Shown: piece after piece, positions 35,593 through 44,817 of the stretch
How positions within the stretch are numbered: the first letter of the stretch is position 1
Layout of the letters: every line of letters begins with the position of its first letter
Source of the DNA: Pedobacter mendelii
Lineage (GTDB): Bacteria; Bacteroidota; Bacteroidia; Sphingobacteriales; Sphingobacteriaceae
Length of the DNA stretch: 64,000 nucleotides
Reading direction: 5' to 3'
NCBI RefSeq assembly: GCF_014635725.1
Contig: NZ_BMDJ01000005.1
Location: forward strand, 186,001-250,000
Program-made: the position numbers and the translations under genes
The notes under the pieces: model-generated
What the model was told of the DNA's origin: nothing
Seen by the model: only the letters and a program-made list of their open reading frames with translations
The model's database searches: none

Positions 35593-36615
35593 ATGAACGA
35601 AAATCTTGACCCTGAAGCGAGCAACCTAACCCCTACCGATAGAGATATTGAAAGGGTTTTACGGCCTCAAGCTTTTGAAGATTTTACGGGACAAGAAAAA
35701 GTAATGGAAAACCTACGGATTTTTGTTCAGGCAGCAAAACTTCGTGGTGAAGCATTAGATCATGTTTTGCTTCATGGCCCTCCAGGATTAGGAAAAACAA
35801 CCTTATCTTACATTATTGCCAACGAAATGGGCGCAGGTATAAAAGTTACCTCTGGTCCTGTTTTAGATAAACCTGGAGATTTAGCAGGCTTACTTACTGG
35901 TTTAGATACCGGAGATATTCTTTTTATTGATGAGATTCATCGTTTATCGCCTTTGGTTGAAGAATATTTGTACTCGGCAATGGAGGATTTTAAAATTGAT
36001 ATTATGTTAGAAACCGGACCAAATGCTCGTTCGGTACAAATATCTTTAAATCCTTTTACGCTGGTTGGTGCCACTACCCGTTCGGGTTTACTTACTGCAC
36101 CTCTGCGAGCCCGCTTTGGAATTAATGCCAGATTAGCATATTATGATGCCAAGCTTCTAACTACAATTGTTCTGCGCTCATCAGATATTTTAAAAACACC
36201 TATTAACGATGAAGGTGCATACGAAATTGCCCGTCGTAGTCGTGGAACACCTCGTATTGCAAATGCCTTGCTTCGTAGAACGAGAGATTTTGCTCAAATT
36301 AAAGGCAATGGAAATATCGATACAGAAATAGCCCGTTACGCTTTAAATGCACTCAATGTTGATGAGCATGGTTTGGATGAAATGGATAATAAAATTTTAG
36401 TGACCATTATTGATAAGTTTAAAGGTGGACCAGTTGGATTAAAAACCATTGCTACCGCCGTTGGCGAAGATGAAGGCACCATTGAAGAGGTTTATGAGCC
36501 ATTCTTAATTCAGGAAGGGTATATCATGAGAACCTCTCGCGGAAGAGAAGTAACCGAAGCTGCTTACAAACACTTAAAGAAAATCTACCCAGGGCAAACT
36601 GGAAAGTTGTTTTAA
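35593..36615 (+). CDS. ruvB: Holliday junction branch migration ATPase RuvB
   Basis: 340 residues from the ATG at 35593 ([18 protein letters not shown]). The longer frame from a TTG at 35536 overlaps the preceding gene and is unsupported. AAA+ motifs: Walker [13 protein letters not shown], Walker [10 protein letters not shown], sensor [18 protein letters not shown] with the arginine finger region, and a C-terminal winged helix ending [15 protein letters not shown]. RuvB drives branch migration with RuvA. No ruvA or ruvC is nearby. Confidence 0.98.
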   Translation: MNENLDPEASNLTPTDRDIERVLRPQAFEDFTGQEKVMENLRIFVQAAKLRGEALDHVLLHGPPGLGKTTLSYIIANEMGAGIKVTSGPVLDKPGDLAGLLTGLDTGDILFIDEIHRLSPLVEEYLYSAMEDFKIDIMLETGPNARSVQISLNPFTLVGATTRSGLLTAPLRARFGINARLAYYDAKLLTTIVLRSSDILKTPINDEGAYEIARRSRGTPRIANALLRRTRDFAQIKGNGNIDTEIARYALNALNVDEHGLDEMDNKILVTIIDKFKGGPVGLKTIATAVGEDEGTIEEVYEPFLIQEGYIMRTSRGREVTEAAYKHLKKIYPGQTGKLF

Positions 36616-36654
36616 GGTAAGATTTGAGCTTTTTCTTTTGCAGAAACTTTGTTT

Positions 36655-36775
36655 TTAAACGGGATGGTAGCGATATCCTTTTTTGATATTCCTTAGACAA
36701 GCTCCGGATGACAATGCCAAAAAAGATATAGCGAACAGCCCGGCTGTATTAACAAAAGAACTTGTTGCTTTCATT
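36655..36775. repeat. Probable dispersed intergenic repeat with inverted arms
   Basis: TAGCGATATCCTTTTTTG at about 36667 is answered by CCAAAAAAGATATAGCGA at about 36718-36736, an imperfect inverted pair, with CTCCGGATGACAATGCC between and GCGAACAGCCCGGCTG after. The composition differs from the AT-rich surroundings and no reading frame crosses it. It looks like a remnant of a family-wide repeat; a second copy is not in this window. Confidence 0.4.
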
Positions 36776-36862
36776 TCCAAAAACCTCTAATCAAATTTTA
36801 GACTTTATTTTTACAAACATTAAATGCATTTATCCGTTGGGTAAGTGTAAAACCAACAAATT

Positions 36863-38371
36863 ATGAATATTGAATTACGTAAGTTAACGCTCGAAGATTA
36901 TGCCGATTTAAAAGATTCTATGACCCAGGCTTACGATAGTATGGGTGGTTCTATTTGGCCAAAATCAAGCATCGCTAAACTTTTAAATATTTTTCCGGAA
37001 GGTCAGCTTTGCATCGCAGTAGATGAAAAGGTTGTAGCCTGTTCTTTAGCCATCATTGTGCAATACGACGAATATGGCGACAGGCATACCTACAAATTAA
37101 TTACTGGAGATTACTCCTTTACCACGCACGACTCAAATGGAGATACCTTATATGGGATAGAAATTTTTGTTCACCCCGATTTCCGTGGTTTACGTTTAGG
37201 TAGAAGATTATACGAAGCCCGTAAAGAACTTTGCGAAAGTTTAAATTTAAAAAGTATTATTGCAGGTGGCCGAATTCCGGGTTATCATACTTACTCAGAA
37301 ACCTTGACACCAAGGCAATACATTGATAAAGTTAAGGCTAAGGAAATTTACGATCCAACTTTAACTTTCCAGATTTCTAATGATTTTCACGTTAGAAAAG
37401 TTTTAAAAAATTATCTACCAGGCGATAAAGAATCAAAAGAATATGCAACCCTTATAGAATGGAATAATATTTACTATCAAGGTATTGATGCTTCTGCCCG
37501 TTCAGCTATGACCATTAGGTTAGGTTTAGTACAATGGGAAATGCGTTTGTTTCCAGATATGGATGCATTTTATGAGCAGGTAGAATTTTTTGTTGATGCA
37601 TTAAGTGGATACAAATCAGATTTTATTCTATTTCCCGAATTGTTTAACACACCACTGCTTCAGCCATACAATCATTTACCAGAGATTGAAGCGATGCGTA
37701 AACTTGCTGAAAAAACTAAGGAAATTGTAGATAGAATGCATGAATATGCCTTGAGTTACAATGTGAATATTATTACTGGTAGCATGCCTTTATTAGAAGG
37801 AAACAAACTCTATAATGTTACTTACTTATGCCACAGAACGGGTAAAATTGATGAATACCGAAAAATTCATATTACGCCAAATGAGCAAAAATACTATGGT
37901 ATGATTGGCGGTGATAAAGTGAAAGTTTTTGATACCGATTGTGGTAAAGTAGGTATTTTAATCTGCTATGATGTTGAATTCCCTGAATTGAGCAGAATTT
38001 ATGCAGACCAAGGAATGCAAATTTTGTTCGTTCCATTTTTAACAGATACGCAAAATGGATATACCAGGGTAAGACATTGCGCACAGGCCAGGGCAATAGA
38101 AAACGAATGCTATGTTGCAATTGCAGGATGCGTTGGCAATTTGCCTAAAGTAAATAATATGGATATTCAGTTTGCACAATCGGCAGTTTTTACACCATCA
38201 GATTTTGCCTTTCCTACCAATGCCGTAAAAGCAGAAGCAACGCCAAATACTGAAATGGTTCTGGTTGTTGATGTAGATTTACATTTACTGGATGAATTAC
38301 ATCATTATGGTACGGTAAAAATTTTGAAAGACAGAAGAACAGATTTATATCAAACGAAACTGCTTAAGTAA
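36863..38371 (+). CDS. GNAT acetyltransferase-nitrilase fusion protein
   Basis: 502 residues with two domains. Residues 1-200 are a GNAT fold (IEIFVHPDFRGLRLGRRLYE is the acetyl-CoA loop). Residues 220-500 are a carbon-nitrogen hydrolase with the Glu-Lys-Cys triad: FILFPELFNTP, EYRKIHITPNEQ and VGILICYDVEFPELSR. The combined architecture is known in several phyla. It suggests linked acetylation and amide hydrolysis of one amine substrate, which remains unidentified. ATG at 36863, monocistronic, preceded by the repeat remnant and followed by a bidirectional terminator. Confidence 0.93.
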   Translation: MNIELRKLTLEDYADLKDSMTQAYDSMGGSIWPKSSIAKLLNIFPEGQLCIAVDEKVVACSLAIIVQYDEYGDRHTYKLITGDYSFTTHDSNGDTLYGIEIFVHPDFRGLRLGRRLYEARKELCESLNLKSIIAGGRIPGYHTYSETLTPRQYIDKVKAKEIYDPTLTFQISNDFHVRKVLKNYLPGDKESKEYATLIEWNNIYYQGIDASARSAMTIRLGLVQWEMRLFPDMDAFYEQVEFFVDALSGYKSDFILFPELFNTPLLQPYNHLPEIEAMRKLAEKTKEIVDRMHEYALSYNVNIITGSMPLLEGNKLYNVTYLCHRTGKIDEYRKIHITPNEQKYYGMIGGDKVKVFDTDCGKVGILICYDVEFPELSRIYADQGMQILFVPFLTDTQNGYTRVRHCAQARAIENECYVAIAGCVGNLPKVNNMDIQFAQSAVFTPSDFAFPTNAVKAEATPNTEMVLVVDVDLHLLDELHHYGTVKILKDRRTDLYQTKLLK

Positions 38372-38383
38372 AATTCATATAAC

Positions 38384-38417
38384 AAAAAATGCCGGTCACA
38401 TCACTAACCGGCATTTC
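38384..38417. terminator. Bidirectional intrinsic terminator
   Basis: AAATGCCGGT, ten-base loop, ACCGGCATTT between the convergent GNAT-nitrilase and the small membrane protein gene. The T run is best on the minus strand. Confidence 0.85.
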
Positions 38418-38440
38418 TAATTACACTAAAGCTACTATAT

Positions 38441-38647
38441 TTATTTTCTCATTGCAAACCAAACAATTAAGCCAATTATTACCGCAATTGGCAAAATCCA
38501 TTTTAATACAGAACCTGCTCCATTAACATCTTTCTCTGTAACTGCGGGTTTTGCTGGCCCGGGGTTATCTTTATGACTTTCGTAATCTTTTTCTATAGGT
38601 TTCGGAGTTTCTCCGCTTTCGGTATGTTTTGGATCTACATTTTCCAT
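38441..38647 (-). CDS. Small C-terminally anchored membrane protein, 68 aa
   Basis: The first 45 residues are hydrophilic, rich in Pro, Glu and Lys (MENVDPKHTESGETPKPIEK). Residues 47-66 (SVLKWILPIAVIIGLIVWFA) form a single membrane helix followed by MRK, as in tail-anchored proteins. A clean ATG at 38647 and a terminator directly after the stop support a real gene. I do not recognise a family and cannot name a function. Confidence 0.7.
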   Translation of the reverse strand: MENVDPKHTESGETPKPIEKDYESHKDNPGPAKPAVTEKDVNGAGSVLKWILPIAVIIGLIVWFAMRK

Positions 38648-38778
38648 TATATAAAATTTTATCGCGTTAAATAAACTTTATGATTTCTTTTGTTAAATAG
38701 ATTTCAAAAGTTTGGGTTAATTAATTTAGTTTCAAGAGAACAACAAGCAATAAAGCAAAAGGTTTTAATCCTAAGCCC

Positions 38779-38786
38779 TATCTTTG
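38779..38786 (+). promoter_or_regulatory. -7 promoter box before queG
   Basis: TATCTTTG matches TAnnTTTG, ending eight bases before the queG ATG; the predicted leader is about four bases. Confidence 0.45.
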
Positions 38787-38793
38787 TATATTA

Positions 38794-39726
38794 ATGTTTA
38801 ACAATTCTTCAAAATATAGCCAGCTAATAAAAGATGAAGCCATAAGATTGGGCTTTATCGGATGCGGCATTTCAAAAGCAGAATTTTTAGAAACCGAAGC
38901 GCCACGATTAGAGCAGTGGTTAAATTTGAACCATCATGGCGAAATGAAGTATATGGAAAACTACTTCGATAAAAGACTAGATCCAAGGTTACTGGTAGAT
39001 GGTGCTAAATCGGTTATATCACTTTCGCTAAATTACTATACTGATGATAAACAATCTGACCCGGAAGCTCCAAAAATCTCAAAATATGCTTACGGACAAG
39101 ATTATCACTCCGTTATAAAAGAAAAACTTAAAGCGCTTTTAATTTTTATCGAAGAGAATATAGGAGAAGTTGGTGGAAGAGCTTTTGTTGATTCTGCACC
39201 TGTTTTAGACAGAGCCTGGGCGCAACGTTCGGGCATTGGCTGGATTGGAAAAAACTCTAATCTGATAAGTAAACAAAATGGATCATTTTTTTTCCTTGCT
39301 GAATTGATTGTCGATTTAGAGTTGGATTATGATAGTCCCTTTCATAAAGATCACTGCGGCACATGTACACGATGTTTAGATGCCTGCCCTACCGATGCCA
39401 TTATTTCGCCGCAGGTTGTTGACGGTTCCAAATGTATATCTTATTTAACTATCGAACTTAAGAACGAAATACCAATTGAGTTTAAAGACAAAATGGATAA
39501 TTGGATGTTCGGATGCGATATTTGTCAGGATGTTTGTCCGTGGAACAGATTTTCTAAAGCACATAATGAAGATGCATTCAAGGCAGACAATGGTTTGCTT
39601 GAGCTAAATGCAAAAGAACTAACAGAAATTACGGATGAGGTTTTCAAAAAGGTTTTTAAGGGTTCAGCTGTAAAACGAACAAAGTTTACAGGTTTAAAAA
39701 GAAATATTGATTTTTTGAAACCATAA
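38794..39726 (+). CDS. queG: Epoxyqueuosine reductase
   Basis: 310 residues. QueG reduces epoxyqueuosine to queuosine in tRNA wobble position 34 using cobalamin and two [4Fe-4S] clusters. Visible: [20 protein letters not shown] with the catalytic aspartate, [16 protein letters not shown] for the first cluster and [13 protein letters not shown] for the second. Length is that of the short form without the C-terminal HEAT repeats. It depends on B12, in keeping with the uptake genes in this window. Start ATG at 38794. Confidence 0.95.
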   Translation: MFNNSSKYSQLIKDEAIRLGFIGCGISKAEFLETEAPRLEQWLNLNHHGEMKYMENYFDKRLDPRLLVDGAKSVISLSLNYYTDDKQSDPEAPKISKYAYGQDYHSVIKEKLKALLIFIEENIGEVGGRAFVDSAPVLDRAWAQRSGIGWIGKNSNLISKQNGSFFFLAELIVDLELDYDSPFHKDHCGTCTRCLDACPTDAIISPQVVDGSKCISYLTIELKNEIPIEFKDKMDNWMFGCDICQDVCPWNRFSKAHNEDAFKADNGLLELNAKELTEITDEVFKKVFKGSAVKRTKFTGLKRNIDFLKP

Positions 39727-39798
39727 AAAATTAAATTCAATATTACAAATTAATCAAAATAATAAGAAAGAAACTTCATAACTGATAATGATAAAAAT

Positions 39799-41658
39799 TT
39801 AATTCACAGAAAAACTATTATCAGATTTAACTTTATCAGGCGTATGAGGATTTCCCATCACAACCTTATTTAATTTTTTAGTTGTTTTAATTTCAATGGT
39901 TGTTTGGTTGTTTCCTTTTTCCCAAACACCAATTGTGCTATGGTTATTTTCTGTAGAGCCGTTTTCATAACTCAATCGCAAATCAATAGGTAAAGCTTTA
40001 ACGCCTTTATTTTCCACCACTATTGCATAGCCAAAACTTGTTTTCGTTACAGATTTTATGGCCAGATCTACAACCCCGCCTTCAAAAAACCAGGGTTTCC
40101 AAAACCAATTTAAATCTTTTCCACTGCCCTCATTCATGCTATTAAAGAAATCGTAAGGCATAGGGTGTTTACCATTCCAGTTCTTAATATAATTATGTAA
40201 CGCCTTGGTAAACAAATCATCACCCAGGTAATCTTTAACAAACAGATAAGCTAAACCAGGTTTAGGATAGGAATTTGTAAATGATCCTGAACCTTTTAAA
40301 TCAGGCGTTAATGTCATAATAGGCGAATCATCTTTACCACCAGAACTCGAGGCCGTAGGTTGAACACCATATTCATCAATAATTGTAGAATCAATCATTG
40401 GCGAAATAAGCCACTCACCTATCGTTGCCCAACCTTCATCCATCCAACCGTATTTGGTTTCATTAATACCCATGTAAAAAGGAAACATGGTATGAAAAAT
40501 TTCATGGTCGGTTAGGGTAATAGCATCCTCACGTTTATCAACCGGGTTATCATTAACCATCATTGGATATTCCATTTGATCTAAACCATCGAAAACAGTT
40601 TCATGGTTATAAGGGTAAGGCCATTTCGGAAATTTATAACTCATGGCCTCCACAGTTTTACGGGCAAAATCAATTACTTCGTAGTAATCTTTATGTTTCG
40701 GATTAAAAACTGCATCAACCCGAGTGCGTTTTTTTGTTAATGGATCAACAACCAAACTTGATGATTTCCATAGATAATGGTCGCTTAACGCAAAGACGAA
40801 ATCAGTTACGTTTTTAGCCTCAAATTTAAAAGTATTGAAGGGCTTAGTTTGCGTCACTCTTTTAGCGGCCAAGTCGGCTTCTGCAATTACATCAACTACG
40901 GCGTCGTTTTTTTCTGCCGAAACTATTCTAGATACGATTTCCTTTTGAAAAACATCAGAAGCATTTTTTAAATCGCCTGTAGCCCAAACGCCGTAACCTT
41001 CGGGAACAGTTACTTCCGCATTAAAATTATCAAAATCATTATAAAACTCTTCAGCACCTGTGTAGGGATATTTATTCCAGCCATCAACATCATCATAAAC
41101 CGCAATTCTTGGAAAGAAATAAGCAACAAAATGTGAACCTTCATCCACCTGACCAGTACGCATGTGCGAACCCTTATTTAAAGTGTAGTTGTAGGTTATT
41201 GCAAATTTAATGGTTTTACCAGGCATAACGGAAGGAACTTTAACAGTCATGTTAGTCCCATCAACATTAAAATCTGAAATCAATTTCCCGTTTGCTGTAA
41301 GTTTTTCAATTGCAACACCTTCGCCCAAATCTGCTTCAGCGAATTTTGCTTTTCGAGGTGTTCCTTTTTTATATAGATTTGGGTAAAGTTTAAACCAAAT
41401 TTCTTTTAAAGTATCCGGACTATTATTGGTATAAACCACATCAACAGTTCCTTTTAATAATCTACTAATTGGATTAAAATCAACATTTAACTTATAATCA
41501 GAGCGATTTTGAAAATAATTTTTTCCAGGTTTACCATCTAAACTTCTTGTGGCTTTTTGATAAGTATTTTCAAAAACCGGCGCAATCGGAAGCGTAACCT
41601 GAGCATTTAAATAAAATGCTGATAATATTAAAATACTAAAAATTTTTATTGATTTCAT
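39799..41658 (-). CDS. Secreted M1-family metallopeptidase
   Basis: 619 residues with signal peptide MKSIKIFSILILSAFYLNAQ. An N-terminal beta-saddle domain (about 45-260) precedes a gluzincin core whose zinc motif HEIFH is followed after exactly 18 residues by the third ligand in WMDEGWAT, as in the M1 aminopeptidases. The exopeptidase GxMEN motif is replaced by GLDQMEYPMM, which keeps a glutamate after methionine. It probably trims peptides in the periplasm or outside the cell. Transcribed alone; 34 bases separate its start from the stop of the exonuclease gene upstream, which could place both on one message. Confidence 0.9.
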   Translation of the reverse strand: MKSIKIFSILILSAFYLNAQVTLPIAPVFENTYQKATRSLDGKPGKNYFQNRSDYKLNVDFNPISRLLKGTVDVVYTNNSPDTLKEIWFKLYPNLYKKGTPRKAKFAEADLGEGVAIEKLTANGKLISDFNVDGTNMTVKVPSVMPGKTIKFAITYNYTLNKGSHMRTGQVDEGSHFVAYFFPRIAVYDDVDGWNKYPYTGAEEFYNDFDNFNAEVTVPEGYGVWATGDLKNASDVFQKEIVSRIVSAEKNDAVVDVIAEADLAAKRVTQTKPFNTFKFEAKNVTDFVFALSDHYLWKSSSLVVDPLTKKRTRVDAVFNPKHKDYYEVIDFARKTVEAMSYKFPKWPYPYNHETVFDGLDQMEYPMMVNDNPVDKREDAITLTDHEIFHTMFPFYMGINETKYGWMDEGWATIGEWLISPMIDSTIIDEYGVQPTASSSGGKDDSPIMTLTPDLKGSGSFTNSYPKPGLAYLFVKDYLGDDLFTKALHNYIKNWNGKHPMPYDFFNSMNEGSGKDLNWFWKPWFFEGGVVDLAIKSVTKTSFGYAIVVENKGVKALPIDLRLSYENGSTENNHSTIGVWEKGNNQTTIEIKTTKKLNKVVMGNPHTPDKVKSDNSFSVN

Positions 41659-41692
41659 TAAACGATTGATGGGGAAAAATTAAAACATAAAT

Positions 41693-42655
41693 CTACTTTC
41701 CAAACTTCATTTTCAACTGCTCCAACATATCTGTATTAATTGGTTCTGCTGGTTTTTCTTCTGGCTTTGGTTTGTTGTATTGGGGTTTAATATAATGCGG
41801 TTTATTTGCGGGGGTCGGATTTTGTGCTTTTGGTGCTTTATTTTCGTTCTTTTTAACGTTAAATTTTGCCCATTCTTCATCCAGTTTTTTCTTGGTGTAA
41901 AGCGGGAAATCGCCTTGCTTCATCCATGCATAATAACTTGGTTCTACACTAAAAACTTGTTCTGTAGTTTTGCCTTTATGCTTTCCAAAATTAAAACAAA
42001 CTTCATCATTATCATTGTAAACCAATCTACCGGCAAAATCTACCGGTTTATTAATATTTGTAAAAATGTGTAATGCATCAACATCATTTACAACTGGAAC
42101 GCTTTTTACACCCTGTTTACTTTCAAATTCGGTTTCTTTATACATATCAAGCTGTCCGAGCAGCACTTTATAAGTTGCAATAACATCAGCTTCAGCGGCA
42201 TGTGCATTAACTAAATCATCATTACAATAAAATTTATAAGCTGCTTTTAAAGTCCGTTGTTCCATCTGGTGGAAGATGTTTTGAACATCTACAAACTTTC
42301 TTCCGCTCATATCAAAATCTACTTCGGCACGTAAAAATTCTTCGAGCAACATCGGGATATCAAATTTATTAGAATTATATCCTGCCAAATCACTTTCACC
42401 TAAAAACTCAGCTATTTCAGCAGCAAGTTCTTTAAATGTGGGCTCATTAACAATATCTTCATCGTAAATTCCATGTATTAAGGATGTTTGTAATGGAATA
42501 GGCATTTGAGGATTAACACGCCATGTTTTGATTAATTCTGAACCATCTGGCATTGCTTTTAAAATTGCTATTTCTACAATTCTATCTGCACCAACGTTTA
42601 TACCTGTTGCCTCTAAATCGAAAAAAGCTAAAGGACGTTTTAAATTTAATTTCAT
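41693..42655 (-). CDS. DnaQ-type 3'-5' exonuclease with ExoX-like C-terminal domain
   Basis: 320 residues. DEDDh exonuclease motifs: AFFDLEATGINVGADRIVEI (ExoI), GYNSNKFDIPML (ExoII) and NAHAAEADVIAT (ExoIII with histidine). Residues 215-270 (VCFNFGKHKGKTTEQVFSVE, then PSYYAWMKQGDFP) match the small domain found at the C-terminus of exodeoxyribonuclease X-like proteins. The tail is Pro/Lys-rich. It is longer than a plain epsilon subunit and probably acts in DNA repair rather than replication proofreading. ATG at 42655. Confidence 0.9.
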   Translation of the reverse strand: MKLNLKRPLAFFDLEATGINVGADRIVEIAILKAMPDGSELIKTWRVNPQMPIPLQTSLIHGIYDEDIVNEPTFKELAAEIAEFLGESDLAGYNSNKFDIPMLLEEFLRAEVDFDMSGRKFVDVQNIFHQMEQRTLKAAYKFYCNDDLVNAHAAEADVIATYKVLLGQLDMYKETEFESKQGVKSVPVVNDVDALHIFTNINKPVDFAGRLVYNDNDEVCFNFGKHKGKTTEQVFSVEPSYYAWMKQGDFPLYTKKKLDEEWAKFNVKKNENKAPKAQNPTPANKPHYIKPQYNKPKPEEKPAEPINTDMLEQLKMKFGK

Positions 42656-42843
42656 TACTTACTAATATGAGATTAAGACATAAGATTTTTGAATCCCATA
42701 TCCGGAATGTTTCTTTAATCAAAAGTGCTAAAAAGGATTGGTTACTTCTGTAAAATCTATATGCAAATTTTAAAATTTAATTATGAAATTATTTTTGAAT
42801 ACAGCGCGGTAAATTTAAATTGCGGTAAATTAACCAAACTCAA

Positions 42844-44817
42844 ATGAATAAAATTTTCATGCTCCTAACCCTTAGTTTTGTTGGCTTATCGAGTTATGCT
42901 CAAAACTTCAATTTTGGAGCAATAACACACGACGATTATAGTTTTGACAAAAATAAGCTGGATAGTAATGCTAATGCAATTGTACTTAAAGAATTCGGTA
43001 CATCAAGCATTCAAATAAGTGAAGTAACAGGCGGTACAGAATTAATTTTTGAGTACCAAGTTAAAATTAAAATCTACAATAAGGAAGGTTATAGGCAAGC
43101 AAATATTGTTATCCCGACTTATAAAAACGGTTCGAGAGAAGAATTTATAAATAACATTAAGGCATCAACCTTTAATTTTGAAAATGGCAGATTTGTAGAA
43201 TCCGTTATGGATAAGAAAGCTATTTTTACAGAAAATAAAGCAAGATATACTGTATTAACGAAATTTACACTGCCAAATATTAAAGATGGCTCCATAATAG
43301 AATATAGCTATCGTTTAGAATCTCCGCTGCTTTTTAACTATAAAACATGGGAATTTCAGGGTAATATACCTAAGGTTTACAGCGAATATTTGGTTTACAT
43401 TCCAGCAATTTATAATTATAATGTTTCCCTTCGCGGATTTTATAAATTAAGCGAAAATAAAAGCGAGTTGACTAAAGAATGTATGCGCATTAATGGCGTT
43501 CCGATTGATTGTTCTAAAATATGGTATGTAATGAAAAATATTCCTTCTTTTGTTGAGGAAGATTATATCACGGCTGCAAGTAATTACAAATCTGCTATCT
43601 ACTTCGAATTATCTGATTGGCAAATGCCAGATGGACGTAAACAAAGCTATACCAAATCATGGAAAGATGTTGATTATGAACTTATAACAGATAAATCACT
43701 TGGTTTGCAAATGAAGCGAAAAGATTTATTTAAAGAAATTCTTCCTTCTATAATAAAAGATGCAGCAGACGATTTAAGTAAGGCTAAAGCAGTTTACAAC
43801 TACATTAAAAAACAAATAAAATGGAATAATATTTATGGTATTAGTAGTGAGGATAACATTAAAAAAGCTTTGGATATACGCTCCGGCAACGTAGCAGATG
43901 TAAATTTAAGCTTAATTGCTGCACTTTCAACAGCAAATTTAGATGCCGAAGCTGTAATTCTTTCCACTCGCGAAAATGGTAATGCAAATAAATTATATCC
44001 TATAATAAGCGATTTCAATTATATAGTAGCCAAGGTAAACATTGGTGATAAAAGTTATCTTCTAGATGCCACAGAACCATTATTGCCTTTCGGTTTACTA
44101 CCTTTAAGATGCATAAATGATCAGGGTCGTGTTATAAATCTTAAAAAACCATCATATTGGATGGATTTAACAGCGATTCAAAAAGCAATTACAAGTTATA
44201 TTGTTGATGCAAAAATGGAAACAGATGGAAAATTAACCGGCACAATAACGACCCACAGTTCTGGATACGCTGCTTTTAATAAGCGAAAAGAGATTAAAAG
44301 GTATAATTCTCCTGATGAGTATGTAGAAAAACTGGATGAACGTTTACCAAAGATTCAGATACTTAAACATGAAATAAAAAATATTGACAGCGTGGAGAAC
44401 AGTTTAACAGAAATTTATGAAGTAGAATTTTCAAAAATGGCAGATGCAGGGAAAGACGAGGTTTATTTCAATCCATTTTTTATAAATCCTATAACAAAAA
44501 ACCCTTTCAACTTAAACGTAAGAACTTATCCTGTTGATTTAGGATCGGCATTTGAGGACCGTATAATTATCAATATTGCTTTGCCCGGTAAATTTGAAAT
44601 GACAGAGAAACCTAAAGATTTAGCCATTGGCTTGCCAAATGCCGGCGGAAGATATCTTTTAAAAACATCTTTGGTAGATAATGTAATCTCATTTAATCAA
44701 ATTCTCCAATTTAATAAAGCTATTTATGAACCAGAAGAATATCCATATCTAAAGGAATTTTACAGCATAATTATACAAAATCAAAAGATTAATTTATTAT
44801 TAAAAAATATTAGGTAA
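42844..44817 (+). CDS. DUF3857 secreted protein with degenerate transglutaminase-like core
   Basis: 657 residues with signal peptide MNKIFMLLTLSFVGLSSYAQ. An N-terminal DUF3857 beta domain (about 30-270) leads into a transglutaminase-like region (about 310-420). At the position of the nucleophile the sequence reads IRSGNVADVNLSLIAAL, with no cysteine, although the later FNYIVAKVNIG and LLDATEPLLPFG blocks are kept. It is therefore probably not a peptidase or transglutaminase itself. Its stop overlaps the ATG of a paralogous downstream gene by one base (TAATG), so the two proteins are made together and may form a complex in the periplasm. Confidence 0.85.
   Translation: MNKIFMLLTLSFVGLSSYAQNFNFGAITHDDYSFDKNKLDSNANAIVLKEFGTSSIQISEVTGGTELIFEYQVKIKIYNKEGYRQANIVIPTYKNGSREEFINNIKASTFNFENGRFVESVMDKKAIFTENKARYTVLTKFTLPNIKDGSIIEYSYRLESPLLFNYKTWEFQGNIPKVYSEYLVYIPAIYNYNVSLRGFYKLSENKSELTKECMRINGVPIDCSKIWYVMKNIPSFVEEDYITAASNYKSAIYFELSDWQMPDGRKQSYTKSWKDVDYELITDKSLGLQMKRKDLFKEILPSIIKDAADDLSKAKAVYNYIKKQIKWNNIYGISSEDNIKKALDIRSGNVADVNLSLIAALSTANLDAEAVILSTRENGNANKLYPIISDFNYIVAKVNIGDKSYLLDATEPLLPFGLLPLRCINDQGRVINLKKPSYWMDLTAIQKAITSYIVDAKMETDGKLTGTITTHSSGYAAFNKRKEIKRYNSPDEYVEKLDERLPKIQILKHEIKNIDSVENSLTEIYEVEFSKMADAGKDEVYFNPFFINPITKNPFNLNVRTYPVDLGSAFEDRIIINIALPGKFEMTEKPKDLAIGLPNAGGRYLLKTSLVDNVISFNQILQFNKAIYEPEEYPYLKEFYSIIIQNQKINLLLKNIR

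Noticed and set aside
42790..42843. GCGGTAAATT repeated twice just before the DUF3857 operon
   Set aside because: Two 10-base direct repeats 17 bases apart are suggestive of a regulator site, but too little to call without comparison.
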